A stretch of 60,395 bases of DNA from Duganella fentianensis (GCF_009857835.1 NZ_WWCL01000006.1:1-60395); one strand, 5' to 3'. Counted from the first letter of the stretch, positions 8,723 to 17,663 are shown. Numbers and translations are program-made. Notes: generated from the sequence alone by a model not told the origin.

Positions 8723-9005
8723 ATGACAAATTCCCAACGTTTCCGCGGTTTCCGCTACCCGCGCGAGATCATCAGTCATTGGGAGCTTTGTTTCCGGTTC
8801 TCGCTAAGCTTTTGCGACATCTAGGAGCTGATCGTCATCCCGCGCATCGCCGTGACCCACGAGACAATCCGCCAATGGGTTGCGTCGACGGCTACCACGA
8901 CGGGGCGATAGACGGCATCTCGCTAAGGTCGTGCTTTGGATCAATGGCAAGCACTATTTCCTCTGGCTCGCTAACTCGGATCACTGATGCCGGGGCGAAA
9001 ATCGC
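8723..9005 (+). pseudogene. IS6-family transposase remnant
   Basis: The plus strand reads FRGFRYPREIISHW, then RFSLSFCDI followed by a stop, then THETIRQWV, and later KVVLWINGKHYFLWLA. These match the N-terminal HTH and the first part of the DDE domain of IS6/IS26-type transposases. Internal stops and a frameshift show it is dead. Confidence 0.7.
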
Positions 9006-9061
9006 TGAAGTACCTGAACGTCTTGCTTGCCGAGTCCGCCTCAGCTCAGATTTCGGCGCAT

Positions 9062-9586
9062 CTAGGCAGCATTTCCGACAGCCTTTACCATCGTACGCGC
9101 AATAGCGCGATGTGCTGGGGCTACCGGCACCATGTACAAGCGACCGATCCAATTCTTAACGTGGACGACAGTCGTCACTGTGATGACAGTTTGTCCATCA
9201 CAGGAATCCACGTCTTTGTGAACAGACACAATGACACTGAGGTGGTTGTCGTCATCGCCGAGGAGAACTTCTCGCTCTGTCTTTTCGATAAGAGTGAAAA
9301 TGCCGACCCTTTCGCCAGGCACGTAGTCGGAACTCTGCTTGGACGGATCGACACCGGCAATCCGACCGAGGTTCTTTAGTCCAAACAAGCCAACCACTTG
9401 ATTTCGTAGGACCATCATTCGGTCGATCCACTTAGGTGTAGAGCGCGCAACGCGGAGAAATTGCCCCAATGCGTCCAATTCCGGCAAAGCTGCTGGTATG
9501 GCCCAGGCATCATGGAAATACGCACCTGGTAACCGCGCTGCAATTTTGCTAGCGGATGGGGCGGTGGACTTGATCGGAAGGGCCAT
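9062..9586 (-). CDS. DUF2867 family protein
   Basis: The protein of about 174 residues resembles DUF2867 proteins, often annotated as SRPBCC-like or hypothetical. Conserved-looking parts are HDAWAIPAALPELDALGQF, the segment PKWIDRMMVLRNQVVGLFGLK and the C-terminal WIGRLYMVPVAPAHRAIAR. The start at 9586 is preferred because the frame upstream has no family-like sequence. No biochemical role is known to me. It is the first of a run of minus-strand genes ending at 13.3 kb. Confidence 0.78.
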   Translation of the reverse strand: MALPIKSTAPSASKIAARLPGAYFHDAWAIPAALPELDALGQFLRVARSTPKWIDRMMVLRNQVVGLFGLKNLGRIAGVDPSKQSSDYVPGERVGIFTLIEKTEREVLLGDDDNHLSVIVSVHKDVDSCDGQTVITVTTVVHVKNWIGRLYMVPVAPAHRAIARTMVKAVGNAA

Positions 9587-9686
9587 TATTCTGCCTATGA
9601 GAAAACGCGACCGCTTTGAAGGATGGAATTCATGTAGCCGCAATTTTGTAGTTTTGGATTGGAATTCGAAAGGCAGTTTATGGCCG

Positions 9687-9824
9687 CTAGCGACCGCCTG
9701 CAATTACCATGATAAATGCGAAAGCGAGTCCGCAAATAATCACGATTTGCCAGAAGAGTTTTACCCCCGGGCTAGAGTTGTTGATTGCTTGCGCTAGATG
9801 ACTCTTCTTTGGTCGACGTGCCAT
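9687..9824 (-). CDS. Small single-span membrane protein (45 aa)
   Basis: A basic N-terminus (MARRPKKSH) is followed by one strong hydrophobic segment (IVIICGLAFAFIMVIAGG). GTGGAG lies about 7 bp before the ATG, which supports this short start over the longer open frame. Function is unknown. Confidence 0.6.
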   Translation of the reverse strand: MARRPKKSHLAQAINNSSPGVKLFWQIVIICGLAFAFIMVIAGGR

Positions 9825-9880
9825 CACAGCTCCACTTTCAATATCAAGGTTAAACAATACAGTTTTGTGACAATGTCGGG

Positions 9881-9903
9881 TGTTGGCCGTTGTCGGCCGA
9901 AGA
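9881..9903. repeat. Dispersed GGCCG intergenic tag
   Basis: TGTTGGCCGTTGTCGGCCGA lies between small minus-strand genes. Similar tags at 11980, 12873, 13332, 16751 and 59757 share the core CTNNTGGCCGA. Confidence 0.4.
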
Positions 9904-10110
9904 TTCGAAGGGTAACATCTTGCCCTTTTTGAATGTTCACGAATTATCACATCAAAGGGAAACATGCTGCAGCGGCCCTTGCGATACATGCTTGACGCTT
10001 CGCCAAAGTCCTTCGTCAGGCCAATTGATATACACCATTGCAATGTTCATCTAATTTAGTCGCTCGACGGCTAAGAGAATTATGTCAACTTCGGTGCTTC
10101 ACTTCCGAAT

Positions 10111-10572
10111 CTAGTTGTTTTGCGACAAACCACTCATCAACTGAGCAGTTACCCCGTTGACTGAGATTTTTGTAATTTCTTCTGGCGCGGATTTCAACTC
10201 AAAAATGGCCCAGTACTCGCAATCGCACGCAGCCGCTAGCCCACTTTCATTACTCATCAAATAGCTAAATACAATTGAAGAATCTGTGATACTTGCATTA
10301 GGCGCAGACGCAGTTGTATAGCCACATGTAGCCGGGTGCTTTATTAAGAATGAGATTTTGTCCTTTGCTCCAGCCCGCCACACTTGAGGCTGAAAATTCT
10401 TATCTTTCCAGTCTCCAGAGCATCCAAGGAAAACAAAAGAGTGCAAGTTGGGATTGGAGGGGCTTCCTACTCTTTCTGCGTCTTTCCCAAGCTGAGAACG
10501 TGGAAAGAAAATTGCAAAGATACTGCAAAGTATGAGAGTGAATGCTATAACAGATATGGATTTTGCGCGCAT
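10111..10572 (-). CDS. Exported hypothetical protein
   Basis: The 153-residue protein has an N-terminal hydrophobic signal or anchor (SVIAFTLILCSIFAIFF) followed by a polar domain with several cysteines (LGCSGDWKD, PATCGY, ACDCEYW). These suggest a periplasmic, disulphide-containing protein. I do not recognise a family. It stands alone, with intergenic gaps on both sides. Confidence 0.65.
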   Translation of the reverse strand: MRAKSISVIAFTLILCSIFAIFFPRSQLGKDAERVGSPSNPNLHSFVFLGCSGDWKDKNFQPQVWRAGAKDKISFLIKHPATCGYTTASAPNASITDSSIVFSYLMSNESGLAAACDCEYWAIFELKSAPEEITKISVNGVTAQLMSGLSQNN

Positions 10573-10774
10573 TAACGTGCTGGGATGTAAGAAGACAAAA
10601 ATTTATCTGAATACCTCAAGTGCCAATTGAGGTCCAATCTGCAAGAAAATACTTTCGAAAGTCTGCTCATGGCCGATTGTACTCGTTCACCAGGGTGACG
10701 CATCCGCCCTAGTGCTGACGTTCACGAGTCCCAATGTGGCGATGACCGATACTTGGGACTAAGCAGCGGCCCAA

Positions 10775-11815
10775 TCAGTGAACAGTCACCTTACGCTCCC
10801 GAGGGAATTCATGTCGGACGAAATTCACGCTTTCAACCTCATACCACGAGACTATAGCCTTGCAGTATTCCTCCCCAGATAGAGCAGTGGCTTTGACCGA
10901 TTCGCGGAAATTCGCAAGTGAAAAGTCTAGCTCTACACTTGTTGAGGATATGAACCCATGGATAGCGGTATTTCTTGCTTTGCGCCATTTATCCAATTCG
11001 CCCAGCAATTCACGTGGATAGTCCCACGCCGTATCTTGCCTATCCGACACTTCCTTTAGTAACGAGTGAAATGACGGGTTTGAAAGCTTGCTGCCAATAC
11101 GGTTCAAGAAGTTGAATAAGCAATTGCTAATCAAGCACTCCTCGAGTGCAATTGCTTCCAGATAGTAGCCATCCTGCAAGGCTTTTGTAATTTGGTCTAT
11201 CGCTGCTTGGTAAGCGCTATGACGCGCCTTTAACTCGTTAACCGCCTCGTCAAAGTCGATGTCTTTAGCTTGGGCCAAGTGCAATGCTTCAAACAATGAA
11301 AATCCTGACTTGCTTATTCCCTCCCTATCAAGTTCTTTCTGAAAAGAGAAAAATGCATTGTGATAACCGTTAATGAAAGTGTGAACAGCTAGCCATTCCT
11401 CCTTAGCCCAAGCAAAATACTTTCCAGGCTCTTCAGGCTCAGGAATCCCCATCAGGGAGTGGCCAATGTCGTAAATCCAATCGTGTGAGACCATTACTAG
11501 GGCTCCGATGTGAATGCAGGTCATGAACCTTTCCGGGTAGATGTAGGCTAACTCCGGTCGCCAGTCAACGATATTCTGAAATTGGATTTTTTTCTTTGCT
11601 TCGTCGTCGCCCAACCGCTCACGAATCATTTCGACTAGAAGCATGTATACGTCTCTTGGCTGGGGAGAAAATTTAAGAATGCCGTCGAAGCCAAAACAGT
11701 GAGAAAGATATACACAGAACGGCTCCAGGATAAGCCGACCGTCCTGCCGGATATATGGGTAGCGGGATATCTCATCTAAGAAAGCTTGTCGATTCTGCTG
11801 TTCTTTACTGTCCAT
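10775..11815 (-). CDS. Hypothetical protein with a HEPN-like C-terminal region
   Basis: The 346-residue protein has no family I recognise as a whole. Its C-terminal half is helical, with YYLEAIALEECLISNCLFNFL followed about 40 residues later by WRKARNTAIHGF. This pattern matches HEPN domains, which are all-helical and often ribonucleases in toxin, CRISPR or abortive-infection systems. Their active motif is R-x4-6-H, here RNTAIH. No partner nucleotidyltransferase or antitoxin is adjacent, so a defence role is only a possibility. Confidence 0.65.
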   Translation of the reverse strand: MDSKEQQNRQAFLDEISRYPYIRQDGRLILEPFCVYLSHCFGFDGILKFSPQPRDVYMLLVEMIRERLGDDEAKKKIQFQNIVDWRPELAYIYPERFMTCIHIGALVMVSHDWIYDIGHSLMGIPEPEEPGKYFAWAKEEWLAVHTFINGYHNAFFSFQKELDREGISKSGFSLFEALHLAQAKDIDFDEAVNELKARHSAYQAAIDQITKALQDGYYLEAIALEECLISNCLFNFLNRIGSKLSNPSFHSLLKEVSDRQDTAWDYPRELLGELDKWRKARNTAIHGFISSTSVELDFSLANFRESVKATALSGEEYCKAIVSWYEVESVNFVRHEFPRERKVTVH

Positions 11816-12074
11816 AATTTACTGAATAGTTAGGAAATGTGATTGGTGAAGTCGAATGCCTTGATGTATCAACGACAAGAGGTACGACAAATCTGAATCC
11901 AGTCATTCTATCCGCATAGAAGTCATAGGATTCTGAATAGACCAGTCCCTCACATGTCCGATTTTGGGCGGCGATGGGCGGCTGCTTTTGGCCGTTAGCA
12001 GTAAATGCGCTGCGATAATCCTTCTCACCAAACATATATCTTTATAGACTTCTATCTTTAGCCAGCGGGTATTC
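11816..12074. other. Intergenic stretch containing a GGCCG tag at 11980-12001
   Basis: A 76-codon frame runs here on the minus strand, but it crosses a tag (GGCTGCTTTTGGCCGTTAGC), lacks a ribosome site and resembles nothing known. I treat it as non-coding. Confidence 0.45.
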
Positions 12075-12590
12075 CTAACGTATTAGCCGGGCCATAATTT
12101 GCTCGATATCCTTCGCCATCCCCTCAGGTCTGCCAGCTGCAGATTCGTGCCGCACGTCATCCCCATCCAATAGCCACAAACTCCAGACCACGTCGGTAGC
12201 CATTTTCGACGGCAACGCATCTTCGCAACCCCAAATACGATTAGCGATTTGGGTAAGTTCCGACTGAGGGCCAGACGACAAGGGTTGGGTCACACGTTCG
12301 ACAATCGTAAGTTCTTTAGTAACCCTGTCCACGCGGGCGACAATTCGAGTAGCCTCTGACCGCTCCAAGTCGACCACATACCACCTCGAATTTTCACCGA
12401 AGATAGAGCCGAATGAGAGGACAATACCTTGGTGGGGTAACGTAACTGGAATAGCTGGCATCGAACAAGATTGACACAATCGGAACTTAGTAGTCGCAAA
12501 TGCAGGTGCCGCAGCATGCACGGGTAAGAACGTAAGTGCACTGCTCATAAGTACCAATGCAAAGCAGTTAGGCGGCGTTATTAAAGGCAT
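12075..12590 (-). CDS. Exported hypothetical protein
   Basis: The 171-residue protein has a clear signal peptide (about 27 residues, ending FLPVHAAA) and then a soluble domain starting with a CQSC pair. It looks periplasmic. No family is recognised. It is followed on the minus strand by other small exported or membrane genes. Confidence 0.65.
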   Translation of the reverse strand: MPLITPPNCFALVLMSSALTFLPVHAAAPAFATTKFRLCQSCSMPAIPVTLPHQGIVLSFGSIFGENSRWYVVDLERSEATRIVARVDRVTKELTIVERVTQPLSSGPQSELTQIANRIWGCEDALPSKMATDVVWSLWLLDGDDVRHESAAGRPEGMAKDIEQIMARLIR

Positions 12591-12651
12591 GGAGTTATTC
12601 TTAGCGAGTGCGTAGTAGTTCTGATTGAATCTAAGAGACTGCTCTTGGCAG

Positions 12652-12849
12652 TTAGCCTAATTTTTCCGTATCTCTATTTGGTAGAAAAACAGATGCAAGG
12701 GCTACTAACAGGATGGTTGACGTCGCTACAACGACGACCCTGTACCAATCAACATTTGCCCAACTCTTACTGTAGCATTCCCAAATGATGGTGCCGCTGG
12801 CGGCTCCAATTCCACCTGCGAAAAAACTCTTAAGTTTCATTCGTTTCAT
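12652..12849 (-). CDS. Small membrane protein (65 aa)
   Basis: Two hydrophobic stretches are visible (FFAGGIGAASGTIIW and VVVVATSTILLVALASVFL), with a basic N-terminus MKRMKLK, so it is probably a two-span inner-membrane protein. Family unknown. A GGCCG tag lies just upstream. Confidence 0.6.
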   Translation of the reverse strand: MKRMKLKSFFAGGIGAASGTIIWECYSKSWANVDWYRVVVVATSTILLVALASVFLPNRDTEKLG

Positions 12850-12872
12850 TTTTATCTTTCTATGCGACAGAG

Positions 12873-12894
12873 CCTGCTATTGGCCGATTTCTGC
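12873..12894. repeat. Dispersed GGCCG intergenic tag
   Basis: CCTGCTATTGGCCGATTTC lies between the 65-aa gene and the DUF4431 gene and closely matches the tag at 13332. Confidence 0.45.
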
Positions 12895-12897
12895 CTA

Positions 12898-13308
12898 TTA
12901 TTCTGAAACTCGCATCAATACCTTCGCATGATGATGTCCGGTATGGGCTGAAAATAACTTTCCTCGTGCGTCTATTTTCTTGCCTAGTCTTGGCCTAAGT
13001 GCAGCGTACTGCTTTTCGTTAAGCACAAGCTGAATTTCCCGAACCGAGTCAAAGGGCGCCCGGTCCGCACCGTTACCACCAACCGTGCAAATTGGTGAAT
13101 CTAGTGACAAGTAGAAGCCAGTCTCAGCCTCATCGCCATTCGCTACACTTTCGTAATTTGGGCGACCAGGGAACGTTTCCCTGTGCAGCGTCCCAGTCAC
13201 CACAACTGTTTCCGGTTCGTATTTGAAACAGGCCATAGGTTCGGCAAAAACTATCTGCGCCTGCGTAATCACAAGCAATGCAAAAATGACTGGGACACGC
13301 GTCCTCAT
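12898..13308 (-). CDS. DUF4431 domain exported protein
   Basis: The 136-residue protein has a signal peptide ending at about VFAEP and a DUF4431-like domain. Hallmarks are VVVTGTLHRETFPGRPNYESV, GDEAETGFYLSLDSPIC and a late GKKIDARGKLFSAHTGHHHAKV. Members are periplasmic proteins of unknown role. A GGCCG tag lies immediately upstream at 13332-13357. Confidence 0.75.
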   Translation of the reverse strand: MRTRVPVIFALLVITQAQIVFAEPMACFKYEPETVVVTGTLHRETFPGRPNYESVANGDEAETGFYLSLDSPICTVGGNGADRAPFDSVREIQLVLNEKQYAALRPRLGKKIDARGKLFSAHTGHHHAKVLMRVSE

Positions 13309-13331
13309 AAAATTTCGCTCTCAATATTCAA

Positions 13332-13357
13332 TGGCTGCTATTGGCCGATCTCGGCCC
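13332..13357. repeat. Dispersed GGCCG intergenic tag
   Basis: GGCTGCTATTGGCCGATCTC, directly upstream of the DUF4431 gene, is almost identical in its core to the copy at 12873. Confidence 0.45.
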
Positions 13358-13448
13358 AAGACAACAGGATACCAGCTTGCTGAAATGAAAATATCACACA
13401 TTCCCACAATTCAACGAGGACGGCAGACATGCCCATCATTTGCTAATT

Positions 13449-13560
13449 GACGGTGTCCGGATAGGAGGATCGGTGTCCGGCTTGTCATGCCAACAGGTGT
13501 CCGACTTCAAGTGCCACTGGGTGTCCGGCCTGAGATGCGAATGAGTGTCCGGCTTGATGA
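13449..13560. repeat. Multiple end repeats of a lost transposable element
   Basis: Five copies of a motif near GGTGTCCGGCTTGA are spaced by about 24 bp. Such arrays are typical of IS21-type or Tni-type transposon ends. No matching transposase is nearby; the sequence abuts the truncated IS3-family element. Confidence 0.55.
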
Positions 13561-13561
13561 G

Positions 13562-14371
13562 AATACTCACGCTGCCCAACGAAGGAATCCGGCCCTGCGC
13601 TGCGCACGCAGCCACAGTGACGAACTCATGAGTGCTCACATCCATCGCGTGTGGCATGCCAACATGCAGGTCTACGGTGCCGAGAAGGTCTGGCGTCAAC
13701 TCAAGCGTGAGCAGATCGAAGTGGCACGCTGCACGGTCGAGCGCTTGATGCGTCGCGCCGGTCTGCGCGGTGCCGTGCGTGGCAAGGTCGTGCGCACCAC
13801 CATTGGAGATGCTGCTGCGCCGTGCCCGTTGGACCGGGTCAATCGCCAGTTCCGGGCCGATCGGCCAAACCAGCTGTGGGTTAGCGACTTCACCTATGTC
13901 TCGACCTGGCAAGGCATGATCTACGTCGCTTTCGTGATTGATGTGTTCGCCCGCCGCATCGTCGGCTGGCGTGTCAGCAGTTCGATGCGCACCGACTTCG
14001 TCTTGGACGCGCTGGAGCAGGCTCTGTATGCCCGTCAGCCCGAGCGTGACGACGCCCTGATCCATCATAGTGACCGCGGGGCCCAGTTCACCAGCTTCGA
14101 ATTCACGCAGCTGCTGCGCAACCACGGCATCGCCATCAGCATGGATGGCAAAGGCTGTTGGCGCGACAACGTGTTCGTCGAACGCTTGTGGAAGTCGGTT
14201 AAATACGAAGAGGTCTATCTGCATGCCTACGACAGTGTCAGCGCGGCGCGCGCCGGCTTGGCTCGTTATTTCGCCTTTTACAATGGGCGCCGGCCCCACC
14301 AGGCGCTTGACGGAGCGACACCGGATGCGTTCTACTGCGCGCACCAGCCGCCGCTCAAACTGGCGGCATAG
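13562..14371 (+). pseudogene. IS3-family transposase orfB, left end missing
   Basis: The frame carries the orfB part of an IS3-group transposase: HTH-like VYGAEKVWRQLKREQIEVARCTVERLMRR, then DDE residues in WVSDFTYV, HHSDRGAQFTS and the E of NVFVERLWK, ending in FYNGRRPHQALDG. The orfA and left inverted repeat are missing, and the first codons come from the unrelated end-repeat array. The catalytic core is complete, but the programmed frameshift fusion cannot form, so it is probably inactive in cis. Confidence 0.85.
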
Positions 14372-14505
14372 GCGATGGTCCAGCTTACCCACCGCGCCCC
14401 ACGCTCGTGCCCTGATCATGGGGCGACGAGCGGCGCCGTGGATAAGCTTCTTTACGCAAGGCTCCACTTAAGCCAACGATTTGGCTGTCCAATCAAGCGG
14501 AACCA
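14372..14505 (+). mobile_element. Right end of the IS3-family element
   Basis: The sequence from about 14375 to the terminal repeat ending at 14505 (CTGTCCAATCAAGCGGAACCA) reappears in inverse orientation at 60274-60395. There the terminus reads TGGTCCCGCTTGATTGGACAG. The two copies therefore face each other across about 45.8 kb. Confidence 0.8.
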
Positions 14506-14640
14506 CTTCTCGGATGCGTAACGTGGGATTGCGACGGCGCGCAGCGAAGTGTTTATCGAATGTGGTAGCCGGATGCGCACTGCCCCCCAGCCGAGCCTGC
14601 AGACTAGCGACATCGAGGTGCCGGACGCAGCCATGCTCCG
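14506..14640 (-). pseudogene. Possible PIN/VapC toxin C-terminal fragment
   Basis: The minus strand reads HLDVASLQARLGGSAHPATT then FDKHFAARR and TLRIREV, which resembles the last strand and helix of PIN-domain toxins (TFDxxFARR). Only this piece remains, cut by the IS3 end. Identification is tentative. The rest of the gap to 14806 shows no gene. Confidence 0.3.
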
Positions 14641-14806
14641 CTACGGCGCGTTGGGATGGCCACCCAGGTAGCGTATTTCAGTGCCACTGCACCGGTGCAG
14701 TGGGGGCTGGGCTAGGAAGCATATGGCGGGGCGCTGGCGCCAGAGCGTCTGTTGGTCGGCAATTCCCCTCAGATGATCTGGGCGGACCAGCCCAGCCGTG
14801 CCCGTC

Positions 14807-15097
14807 CTATGGCCAGCTTGCGGCCGCGACGGCACCGGCCCGTAAGCCCATGGGCTGCAGCAGTTTATCGACCGTGCTCAAGGTAGGGCTGGCGACGCCC
14901 CGTTCGATATCCTGCAAGGTACGGGGCGAGACCTGACAAAGGCGGGCATATTCGGGTATGGTCAGGCGCAAGGTCTTACGGATCTCGCGTATCACGGCCG
15001 GAATCGGCATGGCCGGCGCCGCCTCCAGACGCAGCATCAGGTCGCGCCGCAGGGCGACCTGCTCGGCGGGGCTCAGCACGGAATAACGTTTATCCAT
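14807..15097 (-). CDS. HTH antitoxin/regulator partnered with HipA
   Basis: The 96-residue XRE-type protein has the HTH around residues 45-80 (IPEYARLCQVSPRTLQDIERG and the following recognition helix). It would bind the shared promoter and neutralise or co-repress with the HipA-like protein. Its ATG overlaps the hipA-like stop by one base (TGATG), so the pair is translated together. The order, toxin gene first, is reversed from classical hipBA. Confidence 0.82.
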   Translation of the reverse strand: MDKRYSVLSPAEQVALRRDLMLRLEAAPAMPIPAVIREIRKTLRLTIPEYARLCQVSPRTLQDIERGVASPTLSTVDKLLQPMGLRAGAVAAASWP

Positions 15098-16389
15098 CAG
15101 AGTGCCTGTAATTGCTCAAGGTTCGCGGCGATGGTGCGGGCTTTGAGGACAAGCACATCGGCAATGCCAAGTGCTTGGGCCTGTGCCATCAGCATCCGCA
15201 AGGGCGCCACCATCGCTTGCAGGGCCGTGCGCAGCAGCGCGGCATCGACCCCGCTGGCCTGGGCCGCCTGGGCGATGACACTGGCCCAGACGGGCGCCCC
15301 GTGGTCATCTTTCGCCCAGCGCATGCGGCGGGCAATCCCGTCCGGATGCAGGAACATGGGGGCGAAATCAAACAGGGGCGTCAGACGCACCCGGCCTTGC
15401 GCGTCGCGCTGGATGGCCGTGTTGCGCGCATGATTATCCGTATTGCCCAGCACGATATTGGCTACATCGCGCTTTAGATATTCCACCGTTTCGCTGGCGC
15501 AGTCGCTCACGCTGGCGCGCAAGCGCTGCAAAAATACATTATGGCTAGGAACGTCACCAAACTGGTGCAGTCCGCACACGGAGGCCAGGCTTTCTTGCGC
15601 ATGGCGCAGCACTTGCCCGCTGCTGATCTGCCGGTCGAAGCGGGGGATCCACAGGGAGCGCCCATGCAATTGCAAATCCCCATGCACGCGCAGGCCGAGC
15701 TGGCGCGCCAGTGCCATATACGGCGCTTCACAGCGCAGGATCGTGGCCAGTGCAGGGTCGCTGCCGCGGCCAAACTTGACGATGTAGTGACGCTGGGCCA
15801 GCTGGTCGGGTAGCGTATGGTCAAGGTAATACAGGCCGTCCCGGGCCTGGGTCAGTAAAATCTTCGGCCATTCGCCCTGCACCCCCGACGAGCCGGCCAG
15901 AAACAGACCATGCTGCGCCAGATATTCATTGAAGTCACCGGCCCGCTGCGCCACCTCGTCGCGGGTAAAACCGCGCGGCGGGCTGGCGGATTGTTCCCCA
16001 CTCCACGCGTGGGCTTCCTTGATGCGCAGGTTGCCGATGGGATTACCGGCACCGGCACCCAGCAGAGCCCAGTCTGCCGCCGGGCCGGCGTGGACATCGC
16101 GCTGTAGCTGCTTGAGCAACTCCTGGCGGCCATAGCCCTGTGGCAGCAAGTCGACCAGAAAGGGCGGCCAGTTGTCGTGCTTGAGCAGGGCAATGCCGAT
16201 CGGGTGGTTGATCGAGAGCGCGGCCGCATCACTCCGGCCAAAATGGGCCAGCGCATAGTCGACCGTGTAGCTGAGCCATGTCGGTGTGGCCGTGCCGCGC
16301 GTGACATCGCCTTGCAAGGTCACGGCGGCCGCATCGTGCCATTGGCCATCGAGATAGACCTGTAATGTGCAGTGTTCATCCATATGCAC
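15097..16389 (-). CDS. HipA-like serine/threonine kinase toxin
   Basis: The 430-residue protein has the HipA layout: an N-terminal barrel region, a glycine-rich loop with LAGSSGVQGEWPKIL and the catalytic loop NTDNHARNTAI with its aspartate and asparagine. The metal-binding segment is FDFAPMFLHPDG. HipA kinases phosphorylate targets such as glutamyl-tRNA synthetase and cause growth arrest; the target of this one is unknown. It precedes and overlaps the HTH gene, and an inverted repeat lies directly upstream at 16394-16436. A second ATG at 16383 is also possible. Confidence 0.87.
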   Translation of the reverse strand: MHMDEHCTLQVYLDGQWHDAAAVTLQGDVTRGTATPTWLSYTVDYALAHFGRSDAAALSINHPIGIALLKHDNWPPFLVDLLPQGYGRQELLKQLQRDVHAGPAADWALLGAGAGNPIGNLRIKEAHAWSGEQSASPPRGFTRDEVAQRAGDFNEYLAQHGLFLAGSSGVQGEWPKILLTQARDGLYYLDHTLPDQLAQRHYIVKFGRGSDPALATILRCEAPYMALARQLGLRVHGDLQLHGRSLWIPRFDRQISSGQVLRHAQESLASVCGLHQFGDVPSHNVFLQRLRASVSDCASETVEYLKRDVANIVLGNTDNHARNTAIQRDAQGRVRLTPLFDFAPMFLHPDGIARRMRWAKDDHGAPVWASVIAQAAQASGVDAALLRTALQAMVAPLRMLMAQAQALGIADVLVLKARTIAANLEQLQAL

Positions 16390-16393
16390 AGTT

Positions 16394-16436
16394 TAGTATC
16401 ACATTAAAGGCAAGTCTACTGTTTAATTGTGATATT
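16394..16436. promoter_or_regulatory. Inverted-repeat operator upstream of the hipA-HTH operon
   Basis: Two arms, TAGTATCACATTAAA and TTTAATTGTGATATT, are inverted and separated by 13 bp. They lie a few bases upstream of the hipA-like start, where autoregulating HipB-type proteins bind. Confidence 0.5.
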
Positions 16437-16469
16437 CTGATGTGTATATATATTGAATCGGCGGGACCA

Positions 16470-16650
16470 ATAACGGCGCACGGCCGCCGGACTGGACAGC
16501 GCAGTAAAACCATCGACTTTTTGCTCACCGTAAAGCGCGACATGGTCGCTGCTCAACTTCTCGTCGACAAGGTCACCTAGTCTAAGGCGCTCGGCAAACT
16601 GACCCAATCGATGCGGATCGTCCTGTTCTTGCGCCTGAAGTATCACAAAC
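16470..16650 (+). pseudogene. IS6-family transposase fragment
   Basis: The plus strand reads GQRSKTIDFLLTVKRDMVAA then QLLVDKV, matching the middle DDE region of IS6-family transposases (normally KTIDFxLSxxRDxxAA). A stop follows directly. No ends are recognisable. Confidence 0.5.
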
Positions 16651-17018
16651 TAAGTGGCTGTGTTCACCGCATTCGGAAAGGGCCAGCTTGAAAAATTATG
16701 GTTGTGCTCAGGCATAAAAAATACTTCCTGATTTTTTGAAATAAAACCGATAGGCCGCTTTTGGCGATTGTGGCCGAACACGGCCAGATACACCTATCGA
16801 GGATAGCAATTCAGGCGCTAGAAAATTCCTCAAATTGTCACAATTTGGAGAGCGCCCTGTTGCTAGCTCGGATAGGTAGAGGGTACGCAATATTTTGATT
16901 GTAGTAAAACTGGCTTGAAATCTAGCGGTTATAGAGCGGTTGCGGAGGGATATCCAGCAAGCCAGTCACGATACAGAACTACGAGTGCAGCGAGGCCTTG
17001 ATGAATTTGCACGGCCTG
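16651..17018. other. Intergenic, with a GGCCG tag at 16751-16788
   Basis: The tag reads AGGCCGCTTTTGGCGATTG followed by GGCCGAACACGGCC. No coding frame is credible in the rest of the stretch. Confidence 0.45.
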
Positions 17019-17450
17019 TCAATCCGACAGAACGCTGAAAGGTTTGCAAAGACACAATACGTTTTTCTCATTCTGGCGGCGATAACTTCCGTGCGTCGTC
17101 AGGCTACGTACCAGGTGAATGCCCAAGCCCCCTACCGGCAGTTCAGCCAATGACGTATTGACGTTCGGAGCAGGGTAACGCAACGGATTGAAGGGCGGGC
17201 CATCATCGGAAAGTTCGAGTTCAATGCCCAAGGTACTGCAGCTTAGTCTAAGTCGTATGTGACCTTCACTATTGCCATGCCAACCATGAACAATGACGTT
17301 CGTCACTAACTCTTCTATGACTAAATTTAGTTGCAAATTTTCCTTCAACGCTAGTAACTGTCGTTCGCACCATGCCTCTACCGCATTTGCAAGAATAGGG
17401 ACAGCTGCTAGTTCACTGCGCATGCGAAATTCGAAATCAGTCGACACCAT
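17019..17450 (-). CDS. RsbW/SpoIIAB-like anti-sigma ATP-binding kinase
   Basis: The 143-residue GHKL ATPase has the N box EELVTNVIVHG, the G1 box LSDDGPPFNPL and the G2 segment VGGLGIHLVRSL. Such proteins phosphorylate anti-anti-sigma factors or bind sigma factors. No STAS partner is adjacent. The start at 17450 is chosen because AGGTGA lies about 5 bp upstream. The longer frame up to 17579 lacks a ribosome site and family similarity, and may be the remnant of a lost upstream gene. Confidence 0.82.
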   Translation of the reverse strand: MVSTDFEFRMRSELAAVPILANAVEAWCERQLLALKENLQLNLVIEELVTNVIVHGWHGNSEGHIRLRLSCSTLGIELELSDDGPPFNPLRYPAPNVNTSLAELPVGGLGIHLVRSLTTHGSYRRQNEKNVLCLCKPFSVLSD

Positions 17451-17663
17451 TTCACCTAAAAGATAATTGCCCGAAGCACCAAGCATGCCGCATGCCGTTT
17501 GAACCCCGAGGAAAACGTCGCTGCTTGCTCCCCCCCTTACATAGCCAGCATTTTCACCCAAATCAGTATCCAGGTACATTGGACCACTACTTACTCATCC
17601 CTAAGAAGCCACGAAATCTCACATCAGGACTAGGCAACTCCATTCTGCAAACCTGAGTAAAAT

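Noticed and set aside
11805..12035. 76-codon minus-strand frame after the HEPN-like gene
   Set aside because: Crosses a dispersed GGCCG tag, has no ribosome site and overlaps the upstream region of the next gene.
9687..13308. Integron cassette array (small genes in one direction with short tags between)
   Set aside because: Tags lack paired R'/R'' core sites and the 60-130 bp attC form, and no integron integrase of IntI type is present.
13436..14467. Long minus-strand frame opposite the IS3 transposase
   Set aside because: It is the antisense shadow of a transposase with a complete DDE domain; the composition is typical of a shadow frame.
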